Positions 43,547-53,056 of a DNA stretch of 64,000 nucleotides are shown one piece after another. This DNA is from Bacillus gobiensis (GTDB lineage Bacteria; Bacillota; Bacilli; Bacillales; Bacillaceae). Location: the NCBI RefSeq assembly GCF_001278705.1, contig NZ_CP012600.1, positions 124,190 through 188,189 on the forward strand. Reading direction: 5' to 3'. The notes under the pieces are model-generated. The model worked only from the letters and a program-made list of their open reading frames with translations, ran no database searches and was not told the DNA's origin. Positions within the stretch are counted from its first letter, which is position 1. Each line of letters starts with the position of its first letter. The translations under genes were made by a program, and so were the position numbers.

Positions 43547-43574
43547 GTTATAGGCTTTGTTATCGTTTTGTAAA
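43547..43574 (-). promoter_or_regulatory. Promoter of the organophosphate operon with Pho-box-like repeats
   Basis: Reading leftward, TTTACA (43569-43574), a 16-base spacer and TATAAC (43547-43552) form a plausible promoter. The same stretch reads TTTACA-N5-ATAACA-N5-TATAAC, hexamers at 11-base steps like PhoP sites in Bacillus. The first matches the consensus and the second has one mismatch. PhoP control would suit the operon's gene content but is unproven. Confidence 0.5.
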
Positions 43575-44067
43575 CAAGAACAGAGTTGATTTAGCAGGGA
43601 ATTTACACCAAAGATTGGAGTGATGAGGTTTAAGTCGGTTTGATTGTAAATATACCGTAAAAAATTTACATGAAATTAAACTTTGAAGAGAAATGAATGA
43701 TGTAAGTATTCTAGGTAGCTTAACTAATGAATGAGGAAATAAAGTACACAGAATAGATTTTTCAATAGTTGTTTCGAACTATTTATGATAAATATTTACA
43801 AATGATATTATCAAGAAAACAGTACAGCAGGGATGAAATAATCATGTAAAGATATTTAATTTAACAGCTAATTTTTGGTTGTTATATTCTTTTACTAGTA
43901 TTTTCGCTGTGAATTTAGAACCCTGTTTTTATTTTTAGTGTCAACTCCTTTATTCATTAATCTATCTAATAGAGGTAAAGTAACGGTCATTCTATGAAAA
44001 ACGCACCTCGGAAACTGGTATTTCTCCAAGATGCATTTTTTAGGGAATTGGATGTTGAATGCTTTGA
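43575..44067. other. Intergenic region, about 490 bases, no gene seen
   Basis: This AT-rich sequence has no ORF above noise. An imperfect hairpin (AAACGCACCTCGG … CAAGATGCATTTTT) at about 43997-44040 could terminate the leftward LysR gene. Confidence 0.4.
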
Positions 44068-44904
44068 TTATGATTGTAAAAAATGAATGAATTTTTTTAA
44101 ACTATGGCGCTGCTGCTTTCTCTGTTTAATAACAAATTCAATTTTTATTTTCTCTTTTAGTTCTTGAAAATGGATTGTATTTTCTTTTCGATTTTGAGCA
44201 ACATCCGCTGGCATTAAACTAATCCCAAGGCCTTCACTGACAGCTTGCAGAATGGCTTCAAGCGAATCAAATTCTATAATTGCTGGCTCTTTATCATTTC
44301 GTTTCCTCCAAAAATCGAATAATGTATTTCTATAAACACAGCTCGGATCGCTGTTAACTAGTAAAGTTTGTTCATGCTGTTTCTTTAATTGATCATGAGT
44401 GAGTGAAATTAACGTGATGTTTTCAAAATAAGAATAGACGGCTTCAAACTGAGAATGATTGTATTCACCATTAATAAAAAGCCCATCAAGTTCTCCATAA
44501 GAAAGCATTTCTAGTAATTTTAACTTCTCACTTGTCCTTATTTTCACATCCACAGTATGATTTGTTTTTAAAAATGCGGAAACCAATTGAGGTATTTTAA
44601 CAGCAGAAATTGTTTGACTTGCTCCTATTGTTAAAGGCTCTCTCCATTTATGAGGATTGATTGCCGCTTTTGCTTCTTCCATTAAAACGGTCATTTGGTT
44701 TACATAATTCAACAAAATTTTCCCTTCGTTCGTCAATGTTACGCCACGGTTATTACGTATAAATAATTTAACTCCGAGCTCAACCTCCAACCCTTTCAGT
44801 CGTTGGGAGATATTAGGCTGTACATAGCCTAATTTTTCAGCTGTTTTTGACATTGATTGCAGTTGTGCAACATGTTTGAAAATCCTTAAATCATGACTTT
44901 CCAA
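44068..44904 (-). CDS. LysR-family transcriptional regulator
   Basis: This 278-residue regulator has an N-terminal winged helix (LRIFKHVAQLQSMSKTAEKL, YVQPNISQRLKGLEVELGVKLF) and a substrate-binding co-inducer domain (about 90-278; LTIGASQTISAVKIPQLV). The start is TTG, chosen by GGAGG 9 bases upstream. It is divergent from an SDR gene with a perfect palindrome between them. It lacks the extended C-terminus of longer LysR proteins but is within the usual length range. Confidence 0.87.
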   Translation of the reverse strand: MESHDLRIFKHVAQLQSMSKTAEKLGYVQPNISQRLKGLEVELGVKLFIRNNRGVTLTNEGKILLNYVNQMTVLMEEAKAAINPHKWREPLTIGASQTISAVKIPQLVSAFLKTNHTVDVKIRTSEKLKLLEMLSYGELDGLFINGEYNHSQFEAVYSYFENITLISLTHDQLKKQHEQTLLVNSDPSCVYRNTLFDFWRKRNDKEPAIIEFDSLEAILQAVSEGLGISLMPADVAQNRKENTIHFQELKEKIKIEFVIKQRKQQRHSLKKFIHFLQS

Positions 44905-44920
44905 GATTCCATTCCTCCAT

Positions 44921-44943
44921 TGATATCATTAAAAATGATATCA
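44921..44943. promoter_or_regulatory. Perfect 10-3-10 palindrome between LysR and SDR genes
   Basis: TGATATCATT-AAA-AATGATATCA is a perfect inverted repeat. It overlaps the leader of the LysR gene and lies 67 bases before the SDR start. It is the natural candidate for the LysR operator, although LysR sites usually have the T-N11-A form, and TGATATCA-type arms can be read that way. Confidence 0.6.
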
Positions 44944-45009
44944 GTCTCATTATTCAGTATTATACCTCTTATGCGACAAGCAGGTAAAATTAAGCGAGGA
45001 GGAGATCAA

Positions 45010-45750
45010 ATGAAGTTAAAAGATAAAGTAGTGATTATAACAGGCGGCGGAACTGGAATTGGAAAAGCAACAGCGTTAAAAGCAGCAGAAGAGGGAGCGA
45101 AAGTGGTCATCAATTACAGTCGCTCAGAAAAAGAGGCAGAGGAAGCAGTCGACGAGGTTACAAAACGAGGAGGCACCGCACTCGCTGTAAAAGCAAATGT
45201 ATCGATAGAAAAAGAAGTGGAACAGATGGTATCCCGGACTGTCAACACATTTGGGACAGTTGATTGTTTAGTAAACAATGCGAGTATAACTGCTCAAATA
45301 CCAATAGAAGACTTACATTCAGCTTCGGATCAAGTGTGGGATACACTCTTCAATGTAAACGTAAAAGGAATGTTTCATTGTGTTAAAGCTGTCGTTCCTT
45401 ATATGAAGGAGCATAAATCCGGTGCTATCGTCAATATGGGAAGTGTTGCAGGCGTTACAGGCATTGGTTCATCTATCCCATATGCCGCTACAAAATCAGC
45501 GATTCACACGATGACTAAATCGCTGGCAGTTGCATTAGCACCAAGTATTAGAGTAAATTGTATCGCGCCTGGCGCAGTCGATACGAGATGGTGGGCTGAT
45601 AATCGCGAAAAAATGTATCAACTCGCCGGTGATTTGCCGCTAAATAGAGTATCCATGCCGGATGATATTGCAGAGGCAGTTCTTTTCCAATTAACCCAAG
45701 AATCGATTACAGGTCAAAAATTTACGATCGATAACGGACAGACACTTTGA
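45010..45750 (+). CDS. Short-chain dehydrogenase/reductase (FabG-like)
   Basis: This 246-residue classical SDR has the cofactor motif TGGGTGIGKA (residues 11-20), NNAS, catalytic Ser in GSVAGVTG and the YAATK active-site Tyr-Lys. NYSRS after strand 2 suggests NADP(H) preference. The end reads ITGQKFTIDNGQTL. The ATG behind AGGAGGAGAT was chosen; the frame is open further left but overlaps the LysR gene. The substrate is unknown. It is divergent from and probably controlled by the LysR protein. Confidence 0.87.
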   Translation: MKLKDKVVIITGGGTGIGKATALKAAEEGAKVVINYSRSEKEAEEAVDEVTKRGGTALAVKANVSIEKEVEQMVSRTVNTFGTVDCLVNNASITAQIPIEDLHSASDQVWDTLFNVNVKGMFHCVKAVVPYMKEHKSGAIVNMGSVAGVTGIGSSIPYAATKSAIHTMTKSLAVALAPSIRVNCIAPGAVDTRWWADNREKMYQLAGDLPLNRVSMPDDIAEAVLFQLTQESITGQKFTIDNGQTL

Positions 45751-45770
45751 TATTTAGGAGTGTCTTTTTT
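45741..45770 (+). terminator. Terminator of the SDR gene
   Basis: GACACT and AGTGTC pair across the stop codon, followed by TTTTTT. Confidence 0.6.
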
Positions 45771-45957
45771 ATGTAATTAAATATTAAGATTTTATGGGAT
45801 TGTTTAATGTTAGACTATTTTAATGAGATTTACCATTTTTCAAATTAGATACAAACGTTCTAACTTACTAATCATACCTATTTCGTATATCTGATAGATT
45901 AAAAATGTCACAATCTAAATCATCCGTTAACAATTTCGCCAAACTTACGTCATAGAA

Positions 45958-46038
45958 TGTTCAATACTGAGCAATTGAAACAGGAAAAAAGTCGTATATA
46001 ATAAAGACAAAATCAAAAGTTTGTTCAATACTGAGCAA
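45958..46038 (+). promoter_or_regulatory. cydA promoter with two Rex-like operators
   Basis: TGTTCAATACTGAGCAA occurs identically at 45958-45974 and 46022-46038, 64 bases apart. Extended by a T, the second reads TTGTTCA-ATAC-TGAGCAA, an imperfect dyad of the TTGTGAA-N4-TTCACAA Rex type. Between them is TTGAAA (45975-45980), 16 bases, TATAAT (45997-46002). One site abuts the -35 and the other lies downstream of the start point, as expected for redox repression of cydABCD. Confidence 0.7.
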
Positions 46039-46081
46039 ACTTTTTCATTATATATTAATCTGTAGAAAGAAGGCTGTAAAA

Positions 46082-47482
46082 ATGGATGTAATCGAGCTTT
46101 CTCGTATTCAATTCGCGTCTACCACACTTTTTCACTTTCTATTTGTGCCGCTTTCAATAGGGCTTGCGTTTATCATCTCAATAATGGAAACGATGTACGT
46201 TGTGAAAAGGGATGAACAATATAAGAGACAGGCAAAGTTTTGGGGGCATTTGTTTTTAATTAACTTTGCTGTCGGTGTCGTCACAGGGATTCTGCAGGAG
46301 TTTCAATTTGGAATGAACTGGTCAGAGTATTCCCGGTTCGTAGGAGATGTGTTTGGCGCTCCGCTTGCGATTGAGGCATTGCTTGCTTTCTTTATGGAGT
46401 CCACGTTTTTAGGATTGTGGATTTTCGGCTGGGACCGGCTGCCGAAGTGGGTGCATTGTTTATGCATTTGGCTCGTCTCTTTAGGAACGATTTTCTCTGC
46501 ATTCTTCATTTTGGCCGCCAACTCGTTTATGCAGCATCCTGTTGGTATGGTGCTTCAAAACGGGCGCTTGGAAATGAATGATTTCTTTGCGATTTTGACA
46601 AACGGCCAGCTATGGGTGGAGTTCCCTCATACAGTATTCGGCTCTTTTGTGACAGGAGCGTTCTTTATTACCGGCGTAAGTGCGATCATGCTTCTTAGAA
46701 AAAAACATATCGAATTTTATAAAAAGTCGTTTCAAATTGCCATTACAGTCGGTTTGATCTCGGCTTTAGGCGTAGCGCTTTCGGGACACGAACAGGCGCA
46801 GTATTTAGTCGAAACCCAGCCGATGAAAATGGCTGCCAGTGAAGGCCTGTGGGAAAACAGCGAAGATCCGGGTGCTTGGACGGTTACAGCAAACATCAAT
46901 GTCGATAAAAAAGAAAATACTGCAGAATTTAAAATTCCGTATTTGTTGAGCTACCTTTCTTACGGAGACTTTTCCGGATCGGTGACAGGGATGAACGAGC
47001 TGCAAGAGAGGTATGTAAAAATGTATGGCAACGGGGATTATATCCCGCCTGTCAAAACGGTGTTCTGGAGTTTTCGGATCATGGCAGGTCTTGGAGGAGT
47101 ACTTGCTTTCTTAAGTATTTGCGGCGCTTACTTAATGGTTCGCAAAAAATTAGAAACGAGCAAGTGGTTTTTGCGAATTATGATCGCGGCAATCTCCTTT
47201 CCGTTTATCGGAAATTCGGCAGGCTGGATTATGACAGAAATCGGCCGTCAGCCTTGGGTCGTCTTTGGTTATATGCAAACGGAGGATGCCGTTTCTGCAA
47301 ATGTAACCGCCGGACAGGTTTTGTTTTCACTGATCACATTCTCCGCGTTCTATTTGATTCTTTTAGGTGTCATGGTCACTTTGTTTGTTCGTGAAATTAA
47401 AAAAGGACCGTATCATGAAGCGGAGGAAAAAGAAGAGAATAAAGATCCATTTACGAAGGAGGGTCAACATGCTTTCTCTTAA
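46082..47482 (+). CDS. cydA: Cytochrome bd quinol oxidase subunit I
   Basis: This 466-residue membrane subunit binds the three hemes and oxidises quinol in low-oxygen respiration. The N-terminal SRIQFASTTLFHFLFVPLSIG carries a heme-ligand His (residue 18). Other landmarks are the GFLLE-equivalent early helices, the short Q-loop found in Gram-positive enzymes (QYLVETQPMKMAASEGLWE, the conserved loop region) and the C-terminal GRQPWVVFGYMQTEDAVS. Length is normal for Bacillus. It is the first gene of cydABCD and overlaps cydB by 14 bases. Confidence 0.95.
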   Translation: MDVIELSRIQFASTTLFHFLFVPLSIGLAFIISIMETMYVVKRDEQYKRQAKFWGHLFLINFAVGVVTGILQEFQFGMNWSEYSRFVGDVFGAPLAIEALLAFFMESTFLGLWIFGWDRLPKWVHCLCIWLVSLGTIFSAFFILAANSFMQHPVGMVLQNGRLEMNDFFAILTNGQLWVEFPHTVFGSFVTGAFFITGVSAIMLLRKKHIEFYKKSFQIAITVGLISALGVALSGHEQAQYLVETQPMKMAASEGLWENSEDPGAWTVTANINVDKKENTAEFKIPYLLSYLSYGDFSGSVTGMNELQERYVKMYGNGDYIPPVKTVFWSFRIMAGLGGVLAFLSICGAYLMVRKKLETSKWFLRIMIAAISFPFIGNSAGWIMTEIGRQPWVVFGYMQTEDAVSANVTAGQVLFSLITFSAFYLILLGVMVTLFVREIKKGPYHEAEEKEENKDPFTKEGQHAFS

Positions 47483-48485
47483 TGAGTTTTGGTTCATCAT
47501 TGTTTCCTTTATGTTTGTCGGCTTTATTTTTCTCGAAGGTTTTGACTTTGGAGTTGGTATGTCGGGGAAAATTGTAGCGAAAAGCGATGCGGAACGTAGA
47601 GTATTCATCAATACTATCGGTCCGTTTTGGGATGCGAATGAAGTGTGGCTGATTACCGCGGTAGGAGCGATGTTCGCCGCGTTTCCGAACTGGTACGCTA
47701 CACTATTAAGCGGATTTTATCTTCCTTTCGTCATTTTACTGCTAGCCTTGATTGGCAGAGGTGTAGCATTTGAATTTAGAGGAAAAGCGGAGAATCCGGT
47801 GTGGAGAAGTGTATGGGATTGGATTATTTTCTTCGGAAGTCTGATCCCTCCGCTTGTTTTCGGAATCGTGTTCTCAGCGCTGGTCAGAGGGGTTCCGATT
47901 GATAAAAATATGCAAATTCACGCGGGGCTAACTGACATCGTAAATGTCTATACTGTTCTTGGCGGCATTACCTTAACGATGCTTTGCTTATGGCATGGTC
48001 TGCTCTTTGCCACACTTCGTACGGTTGATTTGCTTCGTACTCGCTGCCGAAAAGCGGCAAAGAGGTTGCTGCCGATCAACGCGCTTTTGCTGGTTGTCTT
48101 TTTGGCTGCGACTTTCTTTACAACTGACGTGTTTGATGCACACGGAATGATATTAGAATACTTGTTTGTACTGGGAATCCTCGTCTATTTGCTTTCCGGA
48201 TGGTTCATAACGATAAAAAGAGACGGCTGGGCATTTTTCATGTCCGGAATGATTTTAATCCTGCTTACGAGCTCAGTGTTCATTGGACTATTCCCGAGGG
48301 TGATGATCAGCACTATCAGTGATACGTATCATTTAACGATTCAGAATGCCGCTTCAGGACCATACTCTTTACAGGTAATGACCTATTTAGGCCTCGGTTT
48401 ATTGCCGTTTGTTCTGGGATATCAAATATGGAGCTACTATGTATTTCGTAAACGCGTTGATCATAGGGAGCATATGGAGTACTGA
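47469..48485 (+). CDS. cydB: Cytochrome bd quinol oxidase subunit II
   Basis: This 338-residue membrane subunit begins LNEFWFIIVSFMFVGFIFLEGFDFGVGM, split by helices. It has the conserved WDANEVWLITAVGAMFAAFPNWYATL region (parts of which are seen at residues 55-80). The start is the ATG behind GAAGGAGGG inside the cydA end; longer in-frame starts lie deeper in cydA. Its stop overlaps the next start (TGATG). Confidence 0.94.
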   Translation: MLSLNEFWFIIVSFMFVGFIFLEGFDFGVGMSGKIVAKSDAERRVFINTIGPFWDANEVWLITAVGAMFAAFPNWYATLLSGFYLPFVILLLALIGRGVAFEFRGKAENPVWRSVWDWIIFFGSLIPPLVFGIVFSALVRGVPIDKNMQIHAGLTDIVNVYTVLGGITLTMLCLWHGLLFATLRTVDLLRTRCRKAAKRLLPINALLLVVFLAATFFTTDVFDAHGMILEYLFVLGILVYLLSGWFITIKRDGWAFFMSGMILILLTSSVFIGLFPRVMISTISDTYHLTIQNAASGPYSLQVMTYLGLGLLPFVLGYQIWSYYVFRKRVDHREHMEY

Positions 48486-50200
48486 TGGGAAGAAATTTAA
48501 TGGCCTACCAAGGAATAAAGATTGTCCTTGCCGTTGTGTCAGGACTCATTTTGCTTCAAACCGCGGCCATTATCCTTCAAGCGAAATGGCTGTCTGATGT
48601 CATTACCTCATTGTTTCACGGAGAATCATTAGGATCAAAGGTACCTTCAATCTGCGGCTTTATAGTCGCCTTTCTTGCCAGGCAGTTTTTTGCATTCGCT
48701 GTAAAGAAGGTGTGTCTCAGATTTGGAGAAAGGACTGTGGAGCAACTGCGGACGGATTTGCTGGAAAGCATTTTTGCTCTCGGCCCAAGGTTTACCAAAA
48801 AAGAAGGCACGGGAAATTTAGTGACCTTTTTAATCGAAGGATTATCCAAGCTGCGAAATTATCTAGAGCTCTTCATTCCGAAAATGGCAGCGATCGGTAT
48901 TACGCCTTGGATTCTTCTTGCTTACGTTTGGATGAATGATTCGTTATCTGGTCTTATTTTACTTGTTACAATGCCGATTCTTATTATTTTTATGATCTTG
49001 CTGGGCTTGGCCGCGAAAAAGAAAATTGACGATAGGTGGGATTCATACCGGGTGCTATCCAATCATTTTGTCGATTCCTTACGCGGATTAGAAACCTTGA
49101 AATTTCTCGGCAGAAGCCGCGGACATGCGGAGACGATCGAAAAAGTGAGCGGCAGATACCGTAAATCGACGATGGGAACGCTGCGAATTGCGTTTCTTTC
49201 GACTTTTGCTTTAGATTTTTTTACGATGCTGTCCGTTGCGATTGTAGCAGTAACACTAGGGTTGCGCCTCGTTGATGGAACTTTATTGTTAGAACCTGCT
49301 TTGCTTGTGCTTTTATTAGCGCCGGAGTATTTTCTGCCGATTCGCGAGGTGGGAAACGACTATCACGCTACGCTGGATGGGAAGGAAGCAGGAGACGCGA
49401 TTTTAAAAGTGATCAAACAAGCAGAAACTGTATCACGAGCTGGGGCGGCGCCGGAATGGAAGGCGGATAGCTCTTTGGAATTAAAATGTGTGGCAGTTTG
49501 TCATGAAGGTCATGATGAACCTGCTTTAAAAGATATTTCTTTGGCGATAAAAGGAAACAAAAAGGTTGGGATTGTCGGAGCGAGCGGTGCCGGGAAATCG
49601 ACATTTGTCGATGTTCTTAGCGGGTTTCTTTCAGCTAATAAAGGACAGATATGTGTGAATGAAAAAGAGGTGAAGCTTGCTTGTCAGGATTGGCAGCAGC
49701 AAACGGCATATATCCCGCAGCATCCGTTTATTTTTCAAGGGACGATTAAAGAAAACATTCGGTTTTACTGTCCGAACGCGACTGATGAACAAGTCTTAAG
49801 TGCAATTGAACTAGCTGGATTAACAGGAATTGTCAATAAATTTCCGAACAAAGAAGATGAACTCATCGGTGATGGAGGTAGAGTCTTGAGCGGTGGCCAG
49901 GCTCAGCGTGTTGCGCTGGCACGGGCATTTCTGAGCAATCGTCCGTTATTGCTGCTTGATGAACCGACTGCCCAGCTCGACATTGAAACAGAATATGAAT
50001 TAAAAGATGTGCTGCTGCGTTTAGCGGAAAATAAATTGATGTTCTTCGCTTCTCACCGCTTGCATTGGATGAAGGACATGGACGTGATTGTTGTCATGGA
50101 TAAGGGAAGAATTGTGGAAACAGGAACACATTACGAACTGCTTCATCGACAAGGAGCTTACTATCGCTTGCTGAGAGTGCAAATGGGGGATGCATCATGA
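48485..50200 (+). CDS. cydC: Thiol-exporting ABC transporter half, first subunit of the CydCD pair
   Basis: This 571-residue half-transporter has six N-terminal helices (about 15-300) and an ATPase domain with Walker A GASGAGKST, signature LSGGQAQR and Walker B LLLLDEP. The pair exports glutathione or cysteine in E. coli and is needed for cytochrome bd assembly. In B. subtilis naming the third gene of the operon is cydC, while by homology some schemes call this subunit CydD. The start overlaps the cydB stop by 1 base, and the end overlaps the next gene by 4 bases. Confidence 0.9.
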   Translation: MGRNLMAYQGIKIVLAVVSGLILLQTAAIILQAKWLSDVITSLFHGESLGSKVPSICGFIVAFLARQFFAFAVKKVCLRFGERTVEQLRTDLLESIFALGPRFTKKEGTGNLVTFLIEGLSKLRNYLELFIPKMAAIGITPWILLAYVWMNDSLSGLILLVTMPILIIFMILLGLAAKKKIDDRWDSYRVLSNHFVDSLRGLETLKFLGRSRGHAETIEKVSGRYRKSTMGTLRIAFLSTFALDFFTMLSVAIVAVTLGLRLVDGTLLLEPALLVLLLAPEYFLPIREVGNDYHATLDGKEAGDAILKVIKQAETVSRAGAAPEWKADSSLELKCVAVCHEGHDEPALKDISLAIKGNKKVGIVGASGAGKSTFVDVLSGFLSANKGQICVNEKEVKLACQDWQQQTAYIPQHPFIFQGTIKENIRFYCPNATDEQVLSAIELAGLTGIVNKFPNKEDELIGDGGRVLSGGQAQRVALARAFLSNRPLLLLDEPTAQLDIETEYELKDVLLRLAENKLMFFASHRLHWMKDMDVIVVMDKGRIVETGTHYELLHRQGAYYRLLRVQMGDAS

Positions 50201-51948
50201 GACAGCGAGACTGGATCGTGCCATACGTGAAACAATATAAATACCGCATGCTGTCCATCTTGCTGCTTAGTATGTTGACGGTGGGATCTGCCGGTGCATT
50301 AATGTTTACATCTGGATATTTGATTTCTAAAGCCTCCTTACAGCCGGAGACTATTTTGCTAGTTTACGTACCAATTGTCCTCGTTCGTGCATTTGGTTTG
50401 GGACGGTCCGTCTTTCGCTACTCGGAGCGGTTGGTTAGCCATGATTTTATTCTCCGTGTGCTTGCGAAAATGAGAACTCGTCTTTATCACCTGGTGGAAC
50501 CAAAAGTGGGGGCAAGCCTGCGCTATAAAACGGGAGAAATACTCGGCGTTTTAGCTGAAGACATTGAAGGATTGCAGGATTTGTTTTTACGAACGGTGCT
50601 TCCGACTGCTTCAACCTTATTGCTCTATATTCTCACGGTGATCGGGCTCGGCTTCTTCAGCATTCCGTTCGCTCTCTTGATGGCCATGTATCTGTTTCTG
50701 TTAGTCGTTGCTATGCCGTTATTTTCTTTGTTCCATATGAAAGCTGTACATCAAGCCTACAAAAAACAAAAGAACGATGTGTACCAGTATGTCACAGACG
50801 GCTTTCTTGGGATTAGCGACTGGCTGATGAGCGGACAGAAAAAGAATTTTTTTGACCGATATTATCAAATGGAACAGAGGCTTGACCAAATGGGTAGGCG
50901 TACGAAAACTTGGACGTACTACCGTGAATTTGTTGGCCAGCTAGTGATTGCGGCTATGATCGTAAGCATGATTTGTTTTGCAGCATCATTGGTTTCGAAC
51001 GATCAATTGGCGGGCGTATTTATTGCAGCCTTCGTGCTTGTCGTATTTCCTTTGTCAGAAGCCTTGCTGCCTGTTTCAAATGCGGTAGAAAAATATCCGC
51101 GGTACGAGGAATCCTTAAATCGGGTCACACAGCTTGAAAACGAATGTGCAGAATCAGTTTCTGGTGTGAATAAACAAGAAGCATACACTGCATCTTTATC
51201 TGATATCACGATTAACATGAACGGGCTGCATTTCAGTTACGAAGGCGATACGATGGAAGCTTTAAAAGATGTTACGTTTTCCGCAAAACAGGGAAAGAAA
51301 ATCGCGATCATCGGAAAAAGCGGTGCCGGAAAATCAACGCTGCTTAAACTTTTGCAGGGGGTGCTAAGTCCAACAAATGGCACAGTATCGATTAACGGGT
51401 TTGAAGCCTCTGCGATTACAAATGATACGCCGAAGCTCATTTCAGTGCTGAATCAAAATCCGTACCTTTTTTACACGAGTGTAGCCAATAATTTATTGCT
51501 GGCGAACGAACATGCGTCAGAAGAAGAAATCATCGAAGTCATGAAAAAGGTCAAGCTCCATGATTACATTCGTTCCTTGCCTGACGGCTACAATACCTCC
51601 GTGCACGAAACGGGTCAACGATTTTCAGGTGGAGAGCGGCAGCGGATTGCTCTGGCCCGCGTTTTGCTTCAGGACACACCAGTTGTCATGCTGGATGAGC
51701 CGACGGTAGGGCTTGATCCGATAACTGAGCATGATCTATTGTCTACCATTTTTCGGACGCTTGAAGGCAAAACATTGATTTGGGTTACACACCATTTAGT
51801 CGGTATGGAGAACATGGATGAAATCGTGTTTTTCGAAGAAGGAAGGATAAAAATGCGTGGATCGCATCAAGAGCTCTTGCACGAATCCGAGCATTACCGA
51901 AAGTTGTATGAGCTAGATCACCCGATGCATTTAGAAGAGGTAAAATAA
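50197..51948 (+). CDS. cydD: Thiol-exporting ABC transporter half, second subunit of the CydCD pair
   Basis: This 583-residue half-transporter has six helices (about 18-300) with the family stretch SERLVSHDFILRVLAKMRTRLY. The ATPase domain has Walker A GKSGAGKST, signature FSGGERQR and Walker B VVMLDEP. It forms a heterodimer with the preceding subunit. Named cydD in the B. subtilis operon order, called CydC in E. coli-based schemes. Last gene of the operon, followed by a terminator hairpin. Confidence 0.9.
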   Translation: MRQRDWIVPYVKQYKYRMLSILLLSMLTVGSAGALMFTSGYLISKASLQPETILLVYVPIVLVRAFGLGRSVFRYSERLVSHDFILRVLAKMRTRLYHLVEPKVGASLRYKTGEILGVLAEDIEGLQDLFLRTVLPTASTLLLYILTVIGLGFFSIPFALLMAMYLFLLVVAMPLFSLFHMKAVHQAYKKQKNDVYQYVTDGFLGISDWLMSGQKKNFFDRYYQMEQRLDQMGRRTKTWTYYREFVGQLVIAAMIVSMICFAASLVSNDQLAGVFIAAFVLVVFPLSEALLPVSNAVEKYPRYEESLNRVTQLENECAESVSGVNKQEAYTASLSDITINMNGLHFSYEGDTMEALKDVTFSAKQGKKIAIIGKSGAGKSTLLKLLQGVLSPTNGTVSINGFEASAITNDTPKLISVLNQNPYLFYTSVANNLLLANEHASEEEIIEVMKKVKLHDYIRSLPDGYNTSVHETGQRFSGGERQRIALARVLLQDTPVVMLDEPTVGLDPITEHDLLSTIFRTLEGKTLIWVTHHLVGMENMDEIVFFEEGRIKMRGSHQELLHESEHYRKLYELDHPMHLEEVK

Positions 51949-51949
51949 G

Positions 51950-51982
51950 TCCCCAGGATAGCGGCATCTGCTAATCTGGGGA
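51950..51982 (+). terminator. Terminator hairpin after cydD
   Basis: TCCCCAG and CTGGGGA pair perfectly around a 19-base loop, followed by TTTCTG. It starts right at the cydD stop. Confidence 0.6.
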
Positions 51983-51989
51983 TTTCTGA

Positions 51990-52026
51990 TTGACACATCG
52001 AAAATATTAAATTATAATAATTATAA
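51990..52026 (+). promoter_or_regulatory. Consensus promoter with a perfect PerR box, upstream of hemH-dps
   Basis: TTGACA (51990-51995), a 17-base spacer and TATAAT (52013-52018) match the sigma-A consensus at all twelve positions. TTATAATAATTATAA (52012-52026) matches the PerR box TTATAATNATTATAA at every base and covers the -10. This layout is like that of mrgA in B. subtilis and predicts strong peroxide-inducible expression. Confidence 0.85.
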
Positions 52027-52096
52027 ACTAATAATTATGATTAAAAAATATAATTTTTAATAACTAAACAAATGCTGCGAAATTGGAGTGAATGAC

Positions 52097-53041
52097 ATGG
52101 GAAGCAAGAAAATCGGGCTGCTCGTGATGGCTTATGGCACACCTGAAAGCCTCGATCAGGTGGAATCCTACTACACGCACATACGTCATGGCAGAAAGCC
52201 TTCAGATGAATTACTGGAAGACCTGAAGGATCGATACAAAGCAATTGGCGGAATTAGCCCACTTGCAAAAATTACGAAAGAGCAAGGGGAACAATTGGAA
52301 TCCCGGCTAAATCAAACGTTCCCTGATACTCAATTTGTTTTGTACTTAGGACTTAAACATACAGCTCCTTTCATTGAGGATGCTGTTCAACAAATGAAAA
52401 ATGACGGGATCGAAAAAGCGATTAGCATTATTCTTGCACCACACTATTCGATTTTTAGTGTCAAAGCATATAATGAACGGGCAAAAAGCATGTCTGAAAA
52501 AATTAACGGACCAGAAATCCATACGATTGATTCATGGTATGACGAACCTAAATTTATTTCGTATTGGGCAGAGAAAATTAAAGAGACGATGTCGTCTATT
52601 AAAGACGAAACAAAATCGGTCGTTATTTTTTCTGCCCACAGTTTACCAGAAAAAATATTGCAAAATGGTGACCCGTACCCAGATCAGCTGAAAGAAACAG
52701 CGAAGAGGATTTCGTATTTGGCGAATGTGAAAAATTACGCGATCGGCTGGCAAAGCGCCGGACAAACAGGGGAGCCTTGGATAGGCCCGGATGTACAGGA
52801 TTTGACGAGAACCCTGTATGAAGAAAAGGGATACGAGTCTTTCATCTATTGTCCAGTCGGATTTGTAGCCGAGCACCTTGAAGTTTTATATGATAACGAT
52901 ATTGAATGCAAAGCAGTCACAGACGAGCTGGATGTTCACTATTACCGGCCTAAGATGCCAAATGCAGATCCCGTATTCATCGAAGGTCTTGTGAATGCTG
53001 TCTCAAAAGAAATAAAAAATCTAGAGCTAATTACTTTATAA
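52097..53041 (+). CDS. hemH: Ferrochelatase (coproporphyrin III type)
   Basis: This 314-residue enzyme inserts Fe2+ into coproporphyrin III, the last shared step of the Gram-positive heme pathway (HemH/CpfC). Family motifs are [36 protein letters not shown], the metal-site His in [11 protein letters not shown] and the Glu region [17 protein letters not shown]. The ATG 8 bases after GGAG is preferred to a GTG three codons earlier. No other heme genes are adjacent. It is followed 15 bases later by a Dps gene and sits behind a PerR-controlled promoter, so it may be a stress-inducible second copy rather than the housekeeping hemH. Confidence 0.92.
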   Translation: MGSKKIGLLVMAYGTPESLDQVESYYTHIRHGRKPSDELLEDLKDRYKAIGGISPLAKITKEQGEQLESRLNQTFPDTQFVLYLGLKHTAPFIEDAVQQMKNDGIEKAISIILAPHYSIFSVKAYNERAKSMSEKINGPEIHTIDSWYDEPKFISYWAEKIKETMSSIKDETKSVVIFSAHSLPEKILQNGDPYPDQLKETAKRISYLANVKNYAIGWQSAGQTGEPWIGPDVQDLTRTLYEEKGYESFIYCPVGFVAEHLEVLYDNDIECKAVTDELDVHYYRPKMPNADPVFIEGLVNAVSKEIKNLELITL

Positions 53042-53056
53042 AAGGGAGAGATTTTC

